From contig NC_092706.1 of assembly GCF_964275005.1 (NCBI RefSeq), forward strand, positions 27,313,781 to 27,377,780: DNA of 64,000 bases, in the 5' to 3' direction. The notes under the pieces are model-generated. The model saw nothing but the letters and a program-made list of their open reading frames with translations. It searched no databases and had not been told where the DNA came from. The stretch comes from Diadema setosum (Eukaryota; Echinodermata; Echinoidea; Diadematoida; Diadematidae). The translations under genes were made by a program, and so were the position numbers. Every line of letters starts with the position of its first letter. Within the stretch, counting starts at the first letter, position 1. This document shows positions 1-13,484 of the stretch, in pieces.

Positions 1-667
1 TATAACTAATTTATAGTTGTTCAAATGTCAAAATTTGAAAATCATCCGGAGGTCTCCTTTAAACCCTTTGAAAGGGTTTTTCAGAGTTCATATTCGTAAG
101 AGATACGAAACATGCACGAAGTGATATAGAAATTGTTTTTAGGTAGAAGCAGTGATTATGAAAGATTGCATGTTTTGCGCATCGAACATCTTCGTTTCTT
201 TTCTTATGAATGTATTATTATGTTTGGTTTTGTTTTCTTTCTTTGTTTTGTTTGTTTGTTTTTTATTGTTCCATATTCCACATTTCAACAAATACATAAA
301 ACATAAACATCACAATACAAAGGCATGGATGAATTGTCATATACAGCTTATGAGACAATAAAACATGTGAAATATGAGGAATCTACACAGAAGCATTGCT
401 TGTAGGGTGTAGATTTCCAGATGCGGATGTGATCACCAGCCTGGTGATTTCAGTCCAATATCCTCATCTTTTTCCTTTTTGCCATGTGTAGTTGTATTTT
501 GCCCGTTTATCAGTAATCATCCACAGGCAAAAAACAACAACAACAACAACAAACAAACAAACAAAAACCCTTGTCCCGCATTACAAGAGTGACACAAGTT
601 TAGATATAGGTGACGCGACATTTTTTGCTCCTGCGATAATTACTCCGATCTTATTTTTTTTTTCAAG

Positions 668-750
668 GACTTAAGGTTAGGGTTAAGTTTATGAAAGAGT
701 TTTAGGTTTATTTTGAAATGAGGATTAGAATTAGGGTTAGGGTTATGTTT
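668..750 (+). repeat. Degenerate TTAGGG-like short repeats
   Basis: It holds scattered GGTTAGGGTTAAG and GAATTAGGGTTAGGGTTATG units. This is likely simple interstitial repeat rather than a telomere. Confidence 0.4.
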
Positions 751-1630
751 GTGGGTTGAATTTATGTTTAGCTCTAGCGTGCAGATATTTCACGAGAACA
801 AATATCGCATGAGCAAATGTCATGGGACCATAGAAATAACTTTATTCAAGTTTCTTGCGATACAAAGTACAGAAATTCATTACATAAAGTCAGGGAGTTC
901 TCCCCCCCTCCCCTTCCCTCACTCGATAGCATGGAAAACATGTCAGTGATGAAGACACGTGGAAATTCGTTGGAAAAGAGACAGGACCAGTTTGACTGTG
1001 TTCTTTCTGTGGGAGTTTCACATTTCATTCCAAATCAGTGGTTCAGAACAAATAAATCGAATTATTACGGGATAGAAAATACGACACCCACCGTCTGTCT
1101 CAACGCCTACAAAGTAGCACCAACAGCAGCATGTAAATATCTTCCAAGAGAACGTCTTGTATTTTAACGACAGAAAAGGGCAAAAATGTTGGCAGCTCAT
1201 GCACCGTCTTCTTCTTATTTTTTCTTTTATGCAGCGCTAAGCTGAGCGAGAGTATCGATTGATGCGTTGAGTGAAGAAATAACGTTATTGATATGCCATG
1301 GGTTGTTCGTTTTGAATTTCGATTTTTTAATGCATTTAGGCATGCATCAGCATGGGTGTATAGGGCTCAACGTCTTATCTGTCATGCACAGCTGATATAG
1401 GGTGAGAAATCAAACACAAATGGGCGAAATGGCGGCATTTTTGTGTTTTACGTTTTATAATGAGCCTATCAAAGTACATTTGCCGATTTTAAATAAGGTC
1501 AAGGAAACGTGATAGGACTTTTATTACTTGTCTGCGCGAGTTTGCTTCCTGTACATAATGAACAACTTGTCACCCTTTTCTAAAGGGAATGTAATGGTGT
1601 GTAGCAAAGCACAGGAAAGCAGCTGCCTGA

Positions 1631-1806
1631 CACACACAAACACACACGTGGGCACATGTCTAAAATAGCGCAACGCGGTTCTGACGACAAATTATGACGT
1701 CTAGGTAAATAATAAGGAAAAACCAAACACACACACGTGCACAATACATGTCTAAAGAGCGCGACGCGCTTCCGACGATAAATTATGATGTCTGGGTAAA
1801 TAATAA
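1631..1806. repeat. Tandem duplication of about 95 bp
   Basis: Two copies (1631-1714 and 1725-1806) share CACACACGTG, ACATGTCTAAA, GCGCRACGCG, TATGAYGTCT and GGTAAATAATAA. They differ at a few positions. Confidence 0.7.
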
Positions 1807-2558
1807 CAAGACATGCTGAGCCCGCTATTGGAGCGGTCAGACTGGCAAAAGTGTGATTCTTCTTAGTTATGAGGTGACTTAAAGGACGTTATGTACTTGT
1901 AGCGGTGTGGAATCAAAGATATGTAAAATGATTCGTTTTCATAATAGGATCGAAAGAACTTTCATTCGTGTTTCCTGCTAGTATCTGAGAAAGAGGAAGA
2001 ATTTCAAAAATTAACTTGTGCTGTTTACTGTAAAAAAAAAACACGAAAGGAAACAAAAATAGTGTTTGAAGACGTATTCTTATTGGAAAATATTGTGTTA
2101 TAACATGTTCTACACTATAACGTAAATTCACAATACAAAAACAACATTATGTAGTAGAGAAGACTGAGTTTTGAGACATTGCTCTGCTTGTTTTTTCGCC
2201 CTGTGTATTTTTTATTGACTATAGTTCTTTCTGATTGAAGCTTGAAAAGTCAGAAAAAACCCCAAAAAGAACAGCGCCACCAGTCTCATGCAATGAACTA
2301 ACAAACCCAAGATGATTGGCAGATTGTGGGCCTTTTGCTTATTCACCTGCGCGATATTCTTTAGGGTTCGTGTGTGAGAAACAGATAGCTGCAGAATAAG
2401 AGAGAACAAACGCATGTACATACATAATTAAGTTTGCGCAAGGAGAGTTTGAATGCAAAAACACATGAACGCCGTTGTAATTTGAAGTATATAAATTCAT
2501 CATCGTACTACATGCATTATAGAGAAACACAATATATGAATATTAAAATATAGATTAG

Positions 2559-2560
<2 letters not shown>

Positions 2561-2624
<64 letters not shown>

Positions 2625-2643
2625 CTACTATACTACCAATATG

Positions 2644-2678
<35 letters not shown>
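2561..2678. repeat. (TA)n microsatellite
   Basis: Two long AT alternations are separated by TACTACTATACTACC; another lies at 2909-2966. Confidence 0.9.
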
Positions 2679-2905
2679 TTATACTGCACTCGTTACATAA
2701 CAAGAAACATTTTAGAAGATCATATGTATTTGAATATTTTTCTTCTTTTTTCAGCAGATTTTATCTCAAATACCTCAAACTTTATATAGAAGAATGGATG
2801 TATCTGCTTTTGCATTTAAGCTCTTCATGATATGAGGGGAGACGGAAGAAGCTGAATACGTTATAATTTCTGTTTATATACATATATGATATTTATATTA
2901 ATGTG

Positions 2906-2908
<3 letters not shown>

Positions 2909-2966
<58 letters not shown>
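2909..2966. repeat. (TA)n microsatellite
   Basis: This is an uninterrupted TA run followed by ACCGGTATATAC. Confidence 0.9.
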
Positions 2967-2968
<2 letters not shown>

Positions 2969-3130
2969 GGTATATACTTGTATATCACATAATCAACAGA
3001 GTAAGTCAAACCATAGCAATCAAAATTGAAATACAATGATTTAGTAGGGTACTTTTTTGAAAATCTTCTGTGAGAAAATGTGAATGATCACTTGAGTCAT
3101 ACACGAGTGAGTCCATGTTAAAGACAAAAA

Positions 3131-3845
3131 TAAAATAGTCACTTTTCAAATGTCACAAGAGGCATTTTGGGGGTCTGTGAATAGAGTAACACACGAAGTG
3201 CTGAAAACGACAAATTGCTGCACCCCCTCCCCCATGCAGATTTATGCCAGGTCAACAGTGCATTTTAGCATTTCTTGCTTCACTCAACCATATACATGTT
3301 GGTTGCAATATCTGATGTCAATTTCGGTTTCCGCCACACTCGATTTTAATACTGGGACCTACGTTCAACGAATTTGCGTTTAAGTAGGTTCCATCATATT
3401 TCTTTAGCATTTATTCTCAGGTTCCAACTTTCATAGATGACCACTGTGTTTGCAATATTCTATAATGCTTCCTAACTGGATATTATGTATCAAAGTAGTA
3501 ATTTTAATTTTGTAATATTTGGACGTATTTTTCAACAAGAAATATGAGAACAAAATGAAGTTGAAATTGAAAATGGAAATTAAATGACCAGCTTTTGCAA
3601 TTTAGGAGGATTGGACACAGTAACTTTTCTCTAAATTTGTGCACACAGAACCGTACGAGAAAAGAAAAGAAAAATTAAATAATGAAAAGTGTCAGGCGTC
3701 AGATGTGTCAGATGTGAGGGGATCCAAAGTTGGATGAATAAACAAACACAACACGGAAACAGACACGAGAAACAGAATTCGTCAAAAATCTCTTACACCC
3801 CCCTCAAATTACTTTCGTGACATTTGAAAAGTGATCATTTTACTC
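3131..3845. mobile_element. Possible MITE with CACTTTTCAAATGTCAC ends
   Basis: The segment near 3131-3156 (AGTCACTTTTCAAATGTCAC) is inverted at 3817-3845 (GTGACATTTGAAAAGTGATC), about 0.7 kb apart. No coding content is seen between them. Confidence 0.45.
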
Positions 3846-3976
3846 TTAATGTGTTTTTAACTCAATTAAAAACAAATCAAAACAGATCATTCTCATTTTC
3901 ATACAGAATTTGCCAGTTATTGTAGGAGGACCCGTGCCAACTTATTTTGTGCAATTTCCTTAAAGTTACACTATTT

Positions 3977-4090
3977 TGATGGGTGCACGTCACGAACTCT
4001 ACATTCACAAGTTATACCGCCCATGAGTCATACAGCCGCGGCCAAACTATTGTAGACAAGGCCCACGAACTCGACAACAAAAGTTAATGA
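3977..4090. repeat. Partial copy of the CATGAGTCATACAGCC repeat
   Basis: It starts GGGTGCACGTCACGAACTC and continues with CCCATGAGTCATACAGCC and CACGAACTCGACA. Only one arm of the fold-back is present. Confidence 0.5.
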
Positions 4091-4711
4091 AATAGACTTA
4101 GGAGCCAACAACCAACAATGATACCAAAATGCACACCCTCAAAAATACGAATCTATCGCATTTATACGGGGAGGTGCCTTTGTAGGTATCATCACTTTCG
4201 TTTAACTTAAACTTTTTTAGATGCTAAGAATGATAAAAATCAAGCTAGATGTAACAGCGAATTTCACCTACAGTCGAAAATGATGGCGACATGAGGAAAA
4301 TGCGCTCTACTTTCAAAATGTTCGCCTATACTACTCCGGTGCAGTGTACATTGCCAAGAAAATGTATCGTTCGGTCTTAAGTCATTGTCCTACTAGAGGG
4401 GGCGTTAAATGTGACATTTATCTGGCAGGTAGGTGTTTATGAAAGTTCAAACTTGATTGACTCATAAGTCTCATTCCATCTTATGCATTTAACGCCTCGA
4501 GCACGTGAACATGTTTGCACAGCACATGAACATCGCATTCTACTTGTCGGGATGATCCAAAGTTTTTATTGAATTTGGGCGTTATCCTCTCCCTTTCTTT
4601 TTTTTTCTCTTACAAAAAAAAAGAAAATACTTTAGAGTCTTAAAGCAAAGACAGGAAGATGGGAAAAGGAGGGATATGGGAGAGGCAGTCAGAGAAAGAG
4701 AGGAAAAGGAA

Positions 4712-4744
<33 letters not shown>

Positions 4745-5874
4745 TGGCACGCGAGAGATGTTAGAAGAGAGATACTTATGTAGGCTAAAATTACCGCGCT
4801 TGGTGACCCTAAATTTTAACGCAAACGCATCCCTTTATATCCTTGTTTGCCCCTGCCGTATAAATACGATATGCCAACTGTGAATTTTTTCCCTTTCTCC
4901 TATTTCAAATGCCACTTCTCAGCAGAAGGAGGGGATCTCCACGGATATCTCCATTGTTGTGTGGCACGTCTATACCATCTGGCCCTCTTCGACACTCACT
5001 TGTGCGCGAAGGAGACCGAATACTCATCCGGAATGGAAGCACGCGCCTATATATTCCCCATCCTGAAAAGTGAAATCTTCTCTTTCGAGTGGGAATCACT
5101 TTAACAGGCACGAAGATGCCAACGAGCGCAAATCTGCAGTGAGCTTGTTGAGGTGATTATCTTCTTTTTTTTTTTTTTTTTTTTTAACACCGCCACGTTA
5201 TCTGTTTCCAAGCGTACTAGGTTTTCCTTGGTAAATGCCAAAATCGCCTCTTCGCGAGTCCTTGTGATGGTGCTTGTTGCGTGTTCTCTTCGAAACTGTT
5301 TTGAGATTCAGAGTACGCAAAAAACAAGGAAATGTTAGGAAAATTCAAGTTCATTGGTTTTGTTGTTGTATTCAAGTTCAATGCGACTCTTTGCTCACGT
5401 CTACTTATGTGTGATTTGTGTGTTGTTGTTTTTTCGCGTTATTTCTCAGCAAGACATGCAGAACGGGATGGGTCATGCGAAAAAAAATAGCTATATAGGT
5501 TTCTATACCTGAAAACAAATGCCATCTGCCTAACCTAGGCTAATGTTTACGACCTGTCATTATTCCTATAATTGGGAATTTAAATCTGTTTGTGGTTACT
5601 TTGGAAGTCTAGTTGCTTAGCAAAAAAAGAAAAAGAGAACAAAAAGAAAGAAAGAAAAAAAAAAACGAAATCTTGCTTCACAAACAAGCCATACCAGAGA
5701 AGGTGAAATCATGCTAGAAGCCGCTGTAGTTCTGATAATAACTACTAATTCTCTTTATTTTATATTTATAAAGTAGTTATTTATAATTATATAAAATAGT
5801 TATTTATAACTCCTCTTTATTTGTGTTAGCAGAAGAAATAGAAAACAAAATGGGGGGGGGGAGGGGGAGGGAGG

Positions 5875-5942
5875 GCGTGCACCCCCACTTAATTTTCTAA
5901 AGGCGCCTCCCCTTTACGGAATTCCTGGATCCGCCCCTGCAT
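5875..5942. mobile_element. End fragment of the GGCGGATCC hAT-like MITE family
   Basis: The segment GAATTCCTGGATCCGCCCCTG matches the right end of the element at 19135-19245. A matching left end is not visible. Confidence 0.4.
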
Positions 5943-6940
5943 TGGGTGTATACTGTGCGGAGATCTTTTGACACAAAATGTGTTTTCCTTTAGAGGCATT
6001 AGTGTTACACTCTGTTGGAATGCCACATGGTAGTCAATCAGGTAAAAACATCGCAGATAATACTCCGCTGTCGCATCAGGCCGACCCGGCACTTTCAGAC
6101 AGACAATCATCATGTACGGGGGAGGATTCGCAATTCATGTATTTTTTGTCAGGGGAATGGACGTGGAGTCCTAAAAGAACATGGAAACATTAGCGCATAT
6201 ATCTACAATTGGCAATTAGCAGCTCCTGTTTAAAGAGCAACGAACGGTATGTAATGTAAAAACCAGGATATCAGTATCGGGAAGTGAGTATCATGCTGCG
6301 ACCGTTCCCGAAAAGGAGAAATATTGTCATGGCGCATTACAGTGCAGCCGTGTGCGAATTTGCTGTGATTACATGCGATATTTCTATAACATTATGTAGG
6401 CCTACAAACATGTATGTATACAAGAGTGTATGTTTGTGTGCACGTGCATTGATTGTCTTTTTTTTTTGGTCATTATTACATCTCTGAGCTCCCTAGAAGT
6501 GATATGCATAATCTTTCATTCCCTGAAAACATACCACATAAACGAGACTATAATCTTATCGTCTGGAGATAGACCCCTTAAAAAAAAAAAACCCGCAATG
6601 TTACGAGTAGAAATTAATCACCAGTGGTTTTTAGAGATCAAAGTTCAATCCCTTCAAAAAGGATTGTTTGGTGTTAATTCATTGTGACGTCATCGCTGAA
6701 ACAAGAGACAATTCTCCTTATCGCATATACCTCTCTGAATCTGAACGCCTGTGGCGCTCTAATTTTTAACCCTTAATTCTTTGGATATGAACTTCCAGTT
6801 CTGAACGCACGATGTGATTTTAATGTACGCTTTTATCCACATTGAACGCCGAAGTACTAGCTGTAGTATTCATAGGTCGTAAAACTGTTTTATAACCTCG
6901 CGAATAATAAAGTTATTTTCTAATCTGTAACATTTGATAA

Positions 6941-7210
6941 ATGGGATTCTTCTGCGAAGCGGCCCATTGCTAGGCCGATTATGCCAAACGACAAAATAAT
7001 GGAAAATATCCATGGATGAAGGACGTGACGTGGGTGAAGTTCCCAATATCAGACAACGTTCAGCGGAGGGCGTGGAAAAATCTGCTTTGCAGGAAAGACC
7101 ACTTCGACCTGTAGTCAAACGCACTTATTTGTTCGAGACATTTCCAGAAAGGAAATTTTCCAGAACCGCAAAACCGGAAGTATGCGTCCCCAAAGCGATC
7201 GATCAGATAT
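6941..7210 (+). pseudogene. THAP zinc-finger domain relic
   Basis: The frame through 6941-7210 reads as a THAP DNA-binding domain. It starts MGFFCEAAHC (the first C-x4-C pair), continues with NNGKYPWMKDVTWVKFPISD and RRAWKNLLCRKD, and ends in ICSRHF (the C-x2-H pair) followed by an NFPE segment. THAP domains occur in P-element-like transposases and in host THAP proteins. Two in-frame TAG codons (6971-6973 and 7112-7114) interrupt it, and no DDE/RNase H-like continuation was recognised downstream. It is probably a decayed exon of a P-like transposon or of a THAP gene. Confidence 0.6.
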
Positions 7211-8672
7211 TGATCAGGTATCGCGAGGTGATATCGCTTGATATCGGCTATATTCGATAGGGAGAATCCCACAATTCGACATTATCAGGTATTTGAGGTA
7301 AACTTTCCCTCGGCATTCTGTCAAGCGTGAAAATTAACATTATAAAGTCAATGATAGACCTTTTTTAGCACGAAATTCCTTTGAGAAAAGAGAGCTCTCT
7401 GTATAAAACAGATCAAAATTACTCTTTTAAATTTGTAAATTTCTACAGCGTTTTAAAAATTTGGTAGGTGCTTTATTTGCTCCTCTTTTTTTTTCATTGT
7501 AAAAGTACAAACATTCTTTCCCAGGAATCACAACCACTACTTGCTTGTAGTGGAATTTTAATCGGTCGAAAATTGCGAAAGGCATTAAGCAGTTTTCACA
7601 CACAGGACTATTGTTTTACATCTTGTACATATAACATTGTACAGAAATATGAAATATGATATTCAAGAAATACGACATCAGATCTGCAAACTGAAATAAG
7701 GGTTGGACTACAAAATACAGTATTATTATCTGTGAAGGGAACAGCTGCGAACTTGGAAAACAGTCATGAAGCAAAGGTATAAAGTTTATCAATGCTGCCT
7801 TCGGTGTTTGCATGTGGGTGGGGGGGGGGGATGCTCGGGAAGGATGGACGGCTTCCATTACCTCAGCTGCTTTGTCGACTAGTAAGAAATGAAAACCGAC
7901 CATGTCCTCAAGGGTTAAACACACACAGAAGAGAATGACAATACCTTCATCCTTGCATCCACATAAGACCCTCGCATATGGCATGGGTAACATGGCAAAA
8001 ATTAAGTCCGTGCCATACTTGAGCACTCGGCAGGCAGCCAAGACGGATAAGGCGTGCCCCGGCATCGCTTAACCCCAGAACCCGATCCCCCGTGGACGGG
8101 GATCCGGTAGAAAGATCAACGAGTGAAAGTACACAGACGCGCGCAAGGTAGCATACCGCGTGGCTGTGACCGACAAAAACTTGTGAGAAGGCTTCTCGTC
8201 TTGCATGGCCTGGACCACGGGAGTGTGGAGAGGAAAATCAACGACGAACGACGAACGTGAGAGGAACAAAGGTAAAGAAGAAATATGTAGATTCAATGAG
8301 ATAGATAGAGACAGACAGACAGACAGACAGACAAAGATGGAAAAACAGTCAGATGTGGTCACACACACGTGAAGATTAAGTGACACATGCTAAAGAGAAG
8401 ACGGAGTTCAAGAAAGAGACAGGAAAATGATTTGTGAAAAGCGACGGAGAAATGATACGTATAACGTGTTTAGCTTATTTGTATGAAGGACAGACAGAAA
8501 ATAGCTTTGTATTATAGCAGACTGGTACAGAGAGTACCAAGAGGAAGGAGAACTTGGTTGAGGACGTAGAAGGGTAGAACTAAAATATATACACGTACAG
8601 TCAAATCTGTCTTAGCGGCCACCTGCCGTATACGGCCATTAAAAGCAATTTCATCCTACAGAAAAAGGCACG

Positions 8673-9039
8673 TTAAAGGTATTGTTTACCATTGGGAGCA
8701 GTGATTTCAAAAATGTTCGAGTTATCACACGTCATTTAATGCATAATACATGTACGTCGGTTGTATATTACAAAACATCCTGCCATAATTATAACAATTT
8801 TGCAATATGGCCTAAAAAAATAAGGAGATATCACTATTTTTCTCAATAAACCATAACTGTAGACGGTTTATTCTAGAATCAATTTCATTGTAACTATTGT
8901 TCACATTATACTTAACACTGATTATACCGATAAAAATTGTTACATTGGTTGTTTCTATCCTTAACTCACCTTTTAGAAGTATTTTGAAGCACGAAAGCTG
9001 GGTTTTATTTCATCTGCAAATGGTAAATAATGCCTTTAA
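8673..9039 (+). mobile_element. TTAAAGG..TTTACCATTGGGAG MITE, copy 1
   Basis: It begins TTAAAGGTATTGTTTACC and ends GGTAAATAATGCCTTTAA, with TTAA at both edges. The middle has ACTGTAGACGGTTTA. The same element lies at 27540-27909 and, inverted, at 51076-51446. Confidence 0.7.
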
Positions 9040-9348
9040 AGAACCTGTCTATCGGCTGTCATCTATCTATAACTTTTTTTTTGTTTTTGTTTTTTTTTGT
9101 TTTCCATGGGTGGCCGCTATACACAGGTTTGTATGTATATGAATATTTCAAAGCACATGTGGCAGCTTTCAGAGAAAATACAACAACAACAACAACAACG
9201 AAACAAGTAGGTTCCTCATAATCCACTCAAGATCAATGTACAACAACGTAACATGTGTACATGATTTAGGCATGTGAGCAGGCAGGACCGTAGGAGTGTG
9301 CGTGTCCCACATTCATAATATAGGGCGTAGCGGCGTGTGTCACCAAAT

Positions 9349-9600
9349 GAAGAGTTTTATAGCAAAACGGATTAAGCACCATTTTTTTAACATTTTGAAT
9401 TAAATTCATTATCAGATAGAGCACACTGAATCTTTTCCAGTGATACTTCACCTGTTAGATAGCAAGGAAAATTCTTGAAGTTATAATTTAGAATATCCCA
9501 TAGTTTCTTAAATTATTTTCTGTTTTTTAAGTAGAACTGATCACAAATAGCTCAAATAGACAAATATGGAGTTAACTCATTTTGCGGTCAAACTCTTCAA
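9349..9600 (+). mobile_element. AGAGTTT..GCAAAA-ended MITE, copy 1
   Basis: The ends are imperfect inverted repeats: AGAGTTTTATAGCAAAACGG on the left, and TTTTGCGGTCAAACTCTT on the right. A related copy lies at 41740-41981. Confidence 0.55.
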
Positions 9601-11664
9601 ATGATGGGGCAAACAAAAAAAAAACACACACACAAAAAAAACAAAAAACGAACAGACATGGAATATTTTTGCTAAGAGGCCTTCCTGAAAGCTTTGAGAG
9701 ATTCTCTTACTGCCTGAATCTTGTCATATTTTGCATCGTGCGAAGAAAAACACTGAATCAATAAAAGTTATCTATGATATTCAGGGAACTCTACAAAATT
9801 GTTGTGTTTGAAATTGCAACATTCTTCTAACATGGGTAGCGGGATATTAAAGTGATAAAGGCGGGAATGTGTTTCACGGTTGGACTAAGTGGCTACGGAT
9901 CCGGAAGAGACGTGACTGTAATGGACAGCCGTAATGTTGTAAATGCATCGCCACAAATCACTTTGCCTCCTATAATGCTCCCGCGCACAGACAGTTTTGC
10001 ATGTTCTTAAAGACCCGATCCCACGGTGTGTTTAGGCTGGCCCGGCTCGGATATATTCGAGAATTCCCGGTAACGAATTGTGTACGGCTTCAGCACTGAT
10101 CTCTGTGCAAGTACACAGACAGCCGAAGAATCTCGACTCGAGCCGAACGTTCCCGATGAGGGTACGCTTCGATGTAGATAATGATAATTCGCTGACCGGT
10201 GCTATTCGTTGCTTTCGAATGTACCTCGGTGGGCAGCAAACATATCGGACCATCCGTGAATCCCTATATGCTGCTGCGTCTTTAAGACTCATCTTGATGC
10301 TTTCAAGGTAAAGGAAGAGCACCCAAGCCCGTGTGGAATACTTTCAAGAATGCATGAGCAAATCTCTCCTAGCATTAGCACCAAGTTCATTCTGATGACA
10401 GAGCGTACAATGCATGATTTTCTCGAAGAGAAGTGTGGTACGTAACGAGCTAATGCACTTGCCTGCAGTGCAGCAAGTTCACACACATTGCAACTTATTT
10501 GTTTTATAGACGACATAATACATAACATGCATAACGAACAAGGAAAAGTTGACGAGCACTCTTTGATACTTCGCACCTTCATGTTTTCGAATCACTACTG
10601 TTGAAAGAAAGAAAAAAAAAAAGACCATACCACAGCTATTTTCATTGTTGTTCTAAACATTTTATACTACCAGATGGTACATCTTATGGAGTACGGAAAA
10701 TTTTATCTGGATGTCGTTGTCACGAACATGGGGAGGCATGATACTGTTAGGAGTTACTCTAAAATCTCTTCTTGGCTAATCTTTATCAAAATGACCTCCC
10801 CTTTTCACCGCTGTGTCAGTGTCATGATAGGTAAACTTTTCCTATCAAGCGGGAGGGGGGGGGGGGGGGTAGTAACAATGAGGCGTTGTTTATGCCGTGT
10901 TGATTAATGAAGTCCATTTCTAAACGCTTCGCAAAGAAAACTCGCTGACAGAAGACGGGAGGATAATATATGTATGTATAGTCTATAGAAGACTTTAATT
11001 GCCGTCGTTTTATCGTCCTTTCTTCCACTTGCAATGCCAAGAAAGCATGATTTATTGTTAGAATAAAGATTTCGGTGCCTAAACTGCCATTCGTATAGAT
11101 AGTGGAAACTCGCACTAATGAGTCGGAACCGACGTGTTGAAGCTTATGGAGACGACAAGTAAAGATGCACTACAGGAGGACGTGGGTCAGTTTGAGAAAA
11201 TCATCTACTCAAGATATGAAGTGAACATATTATCGATGTCCATGCTTCAAGACTTCGTGCTGAGTTTTCCACGCTAATATCCTGTCATTTTTCCAACTTA
11301 TCTATATAAAGTTCTTCCTTTGCACCCCCTTTCGCTGCCTCAAGTGTGTCTTTGCTCAAGTGCATTGCTGATTGGGACAGAATTTATTAACGAATCATGC
11401 CGTACGCTTAAACAAATTCACGTATGTTTTAGACAATATCTGCAAACAAACAAAACAAAATAAACAAAAGAGTTTAACAACTCGCGCATGGGCATGTGAC
11501 TATGTGCAACTTATGCTGAACTTTCCTTTGCGGCACTTTTTTTTTTCATAATTGATTGTATGGTTTTCATTGAGAACATGTGGCATAGTCTTGTGAATGC
11601 AATGCTTGCATCAGCTCTTAGGTTTTGTTTTGTTTTGTTTTTAATAGCGATATCAGAAACATAA

Positions 11665-11693
11665 CGTTCTCGGTTTTTGCGAACAAACTCTTC

Positions 11694-11694
<1 letters not shown>
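11665..11694 (+). mobile_element. End fragment of the TGAAGAGTTTGTTCGC MITE
   Basis: The sequence TCGGTTTTTGCGAACAAACT then CTTCAT matches the right end of the MITE family and runs straight into a (TA)n tract. Confidence 0.55.
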
Positions 11695-11791
<97 letters not shown>

Positions 11792-11850
11792 CCATTTTAG
11801 GTTTTTATCATATATATATATATATATATTATACATATATATACATATCC
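11695..11850. repeat. (TA)n microsatellite
   Basis: A long TA run, broken by TGCCATTTTAGG, directly abuts a MITE end. The long Ile-Tyr ORFs here are artefacts. Confidence 0.9.
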
Positions 11851-13484
11851 TTTGAATCGATTTCACATTGTTTTGCGGTTGGCATACTTAAAAGAAAAAT
11901 CGGCCTGTTATTTGGAAAGCAAGATATTTGTAACAAGCGAAACAAAAGTAACGCACGAAAAAAAAAAACAAAAAAAAAAACCGGAGTCACGATAACGCCA
12001 TATTACAAGGAGAAAAGAGAGAGGAGTTATATAGGAAATGACGGAGGTTGTAATCTGGATGGGTACACGGAGCAAGACGGACTGTACATTAATAGCTGCT
12101 AAGACTTAACGATACACCTGTGTTGTCCATAAATTTAAATCCCAGAGTAACAGAATATAAAATTATTCAGACACTAATGGACCAAGTTGGTAGCTAAGTC
12201 AGAAAGTGACGCGTTAAGTAATTGTAGTGATCACTACACACAAAAAAAAACAAAACAAAAAAAAAAAACAAAGCGATCCAACGGGTGCCTGAAAGCGCCG
12301 AGCGCTTCGTTTTGATCGTGCACGTTTTACTGACGTGCTACCAGCAGGCAAGGCGACTGAAACAATTGTCAAAGTGTTTATGTTTTTCTGCCAATCTATC
12401 GTTCTAGCGCCCCCAGGACTGGGGAATTATTGCGTTTATGCCAAAGCAAACAGGCGGTCAACCTGGTGACAGGCGGCAGGAAACAAGGAGCAGGATATTG
12501 CCGCTTGGGCAAACCAATCCACGAAGCGACGAGCGTCGCCGGCCGAGACTATCGGGAATACGAAATAAGCCAACAGTCACTCTTTGTATTAGCCTTACGT
12601 CTGTTCATCATGTCTATTTTCTTGCTGCCGTCTCGTTGTTGTCGAACGTGTTGGCAGTGTTTCTCCAAGAGGTTCCAAAGGCGAGAAGACATAGCGTATT
12701 TGGGGGGTTACGTTTCTGCGTTTACATAATGAAACCACGCAAAGGTCTTGGATCAACTGTGCAAGCTGCTAGCATCGAACGAAACTTTGTTCGTTGATGG
12801 GCAGTTCCTTCAAAATGGTGCCGTAATTTCCCCGATTGGTCAATATCATGCTTTTTAGTCCACAATCTCTGACTAAGATTGAGATCATGATGGCCTCATT
12901 AAATCCGATTCTCGCTGCATCTTCGTGAACATTTCAGCATAGGATTATGCATCAGATTATGCAATTAAACCTCTTATTTTAGATGTCTTATCATAAGTGG
13001 AGAATGGAGGATTTCTTTTTTCTCTTTCGGGCTCCACGTGAACTTGGTTCTGTGACCAGAAGTTTTCTGCCAATGTTTTAGCGTAACTTTACAAGCTCCT
13101 TCCTCTGACTAGAATTTCCTAACACGGCATGCTTGTGGCATGAAAACGTTACGTATTTCAAACTTTACTGCGGAATTCAAACTGGGCAGGTACAAACCAA
13201 GGGAAGAAAATCTGTCTCATTTCTTATTTAATCACTTTGGCAGTATGTTAGCCTTTGGAAATACATTATGTATACACATACATTGTGATTTGGGGGTAAA
13301 ATGCATATCTTTTGATCGTAGGCTTTTTAAAGACAAGCTTCACCCCATCCCTGGAACTTTCTTCAATGATTGTGAAAATTACGTACATTGGCAGGGACGT
13401 GACTATCGTGCCGGAATGGACACGATACGATCCACAATCCACTCAACATTTTTTCTTCTATTCTTGTTTGCTTTTTCATTACAG

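Larger units (their letters stand above)
1..6940. other. Intergenic, no gene recognised
   Basis: Apart from the listed repeats (TTAGGG-like, the 95-bp duplication, (TA)n, the 3.1-3.8 kb element, GA and poly-A/T runs), no open frame resembles a known protein. All ORFs here are short and lack splice or codon support. Confidence 0.6.
7211..13484. other. Intergenic upstream of the VP/OT-type receptor
   Basis: It holds two MITEs, microsatellites and (GACA)n at about 8305-8332. Two overlapping plus-strand frames at 12430-12797 sit in slightly GC-richer DNA and could mark an upstream non-coding exon, but their products are not recognised. A minus-strand 149-codon frame at 7616-8065 has no family resemblance. 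Confidence 0.5.

Noticed and set aside
668-750. Telomere or subtelomere signal
   Set aside because: It shows only a few degenerate TTAGGG-like units embedded in unique DNA.
7616-8065. 149-codon minus-strand frame
   Set aside because: It has no recognisable domain, composition like its flanks and no paralogue in the window; a chance open frame is more likely.
11511-12102. Long frames rich in Ile-Tyr on both strands
   Set aside because: They are translations of (TA)n microsatellite DNA.
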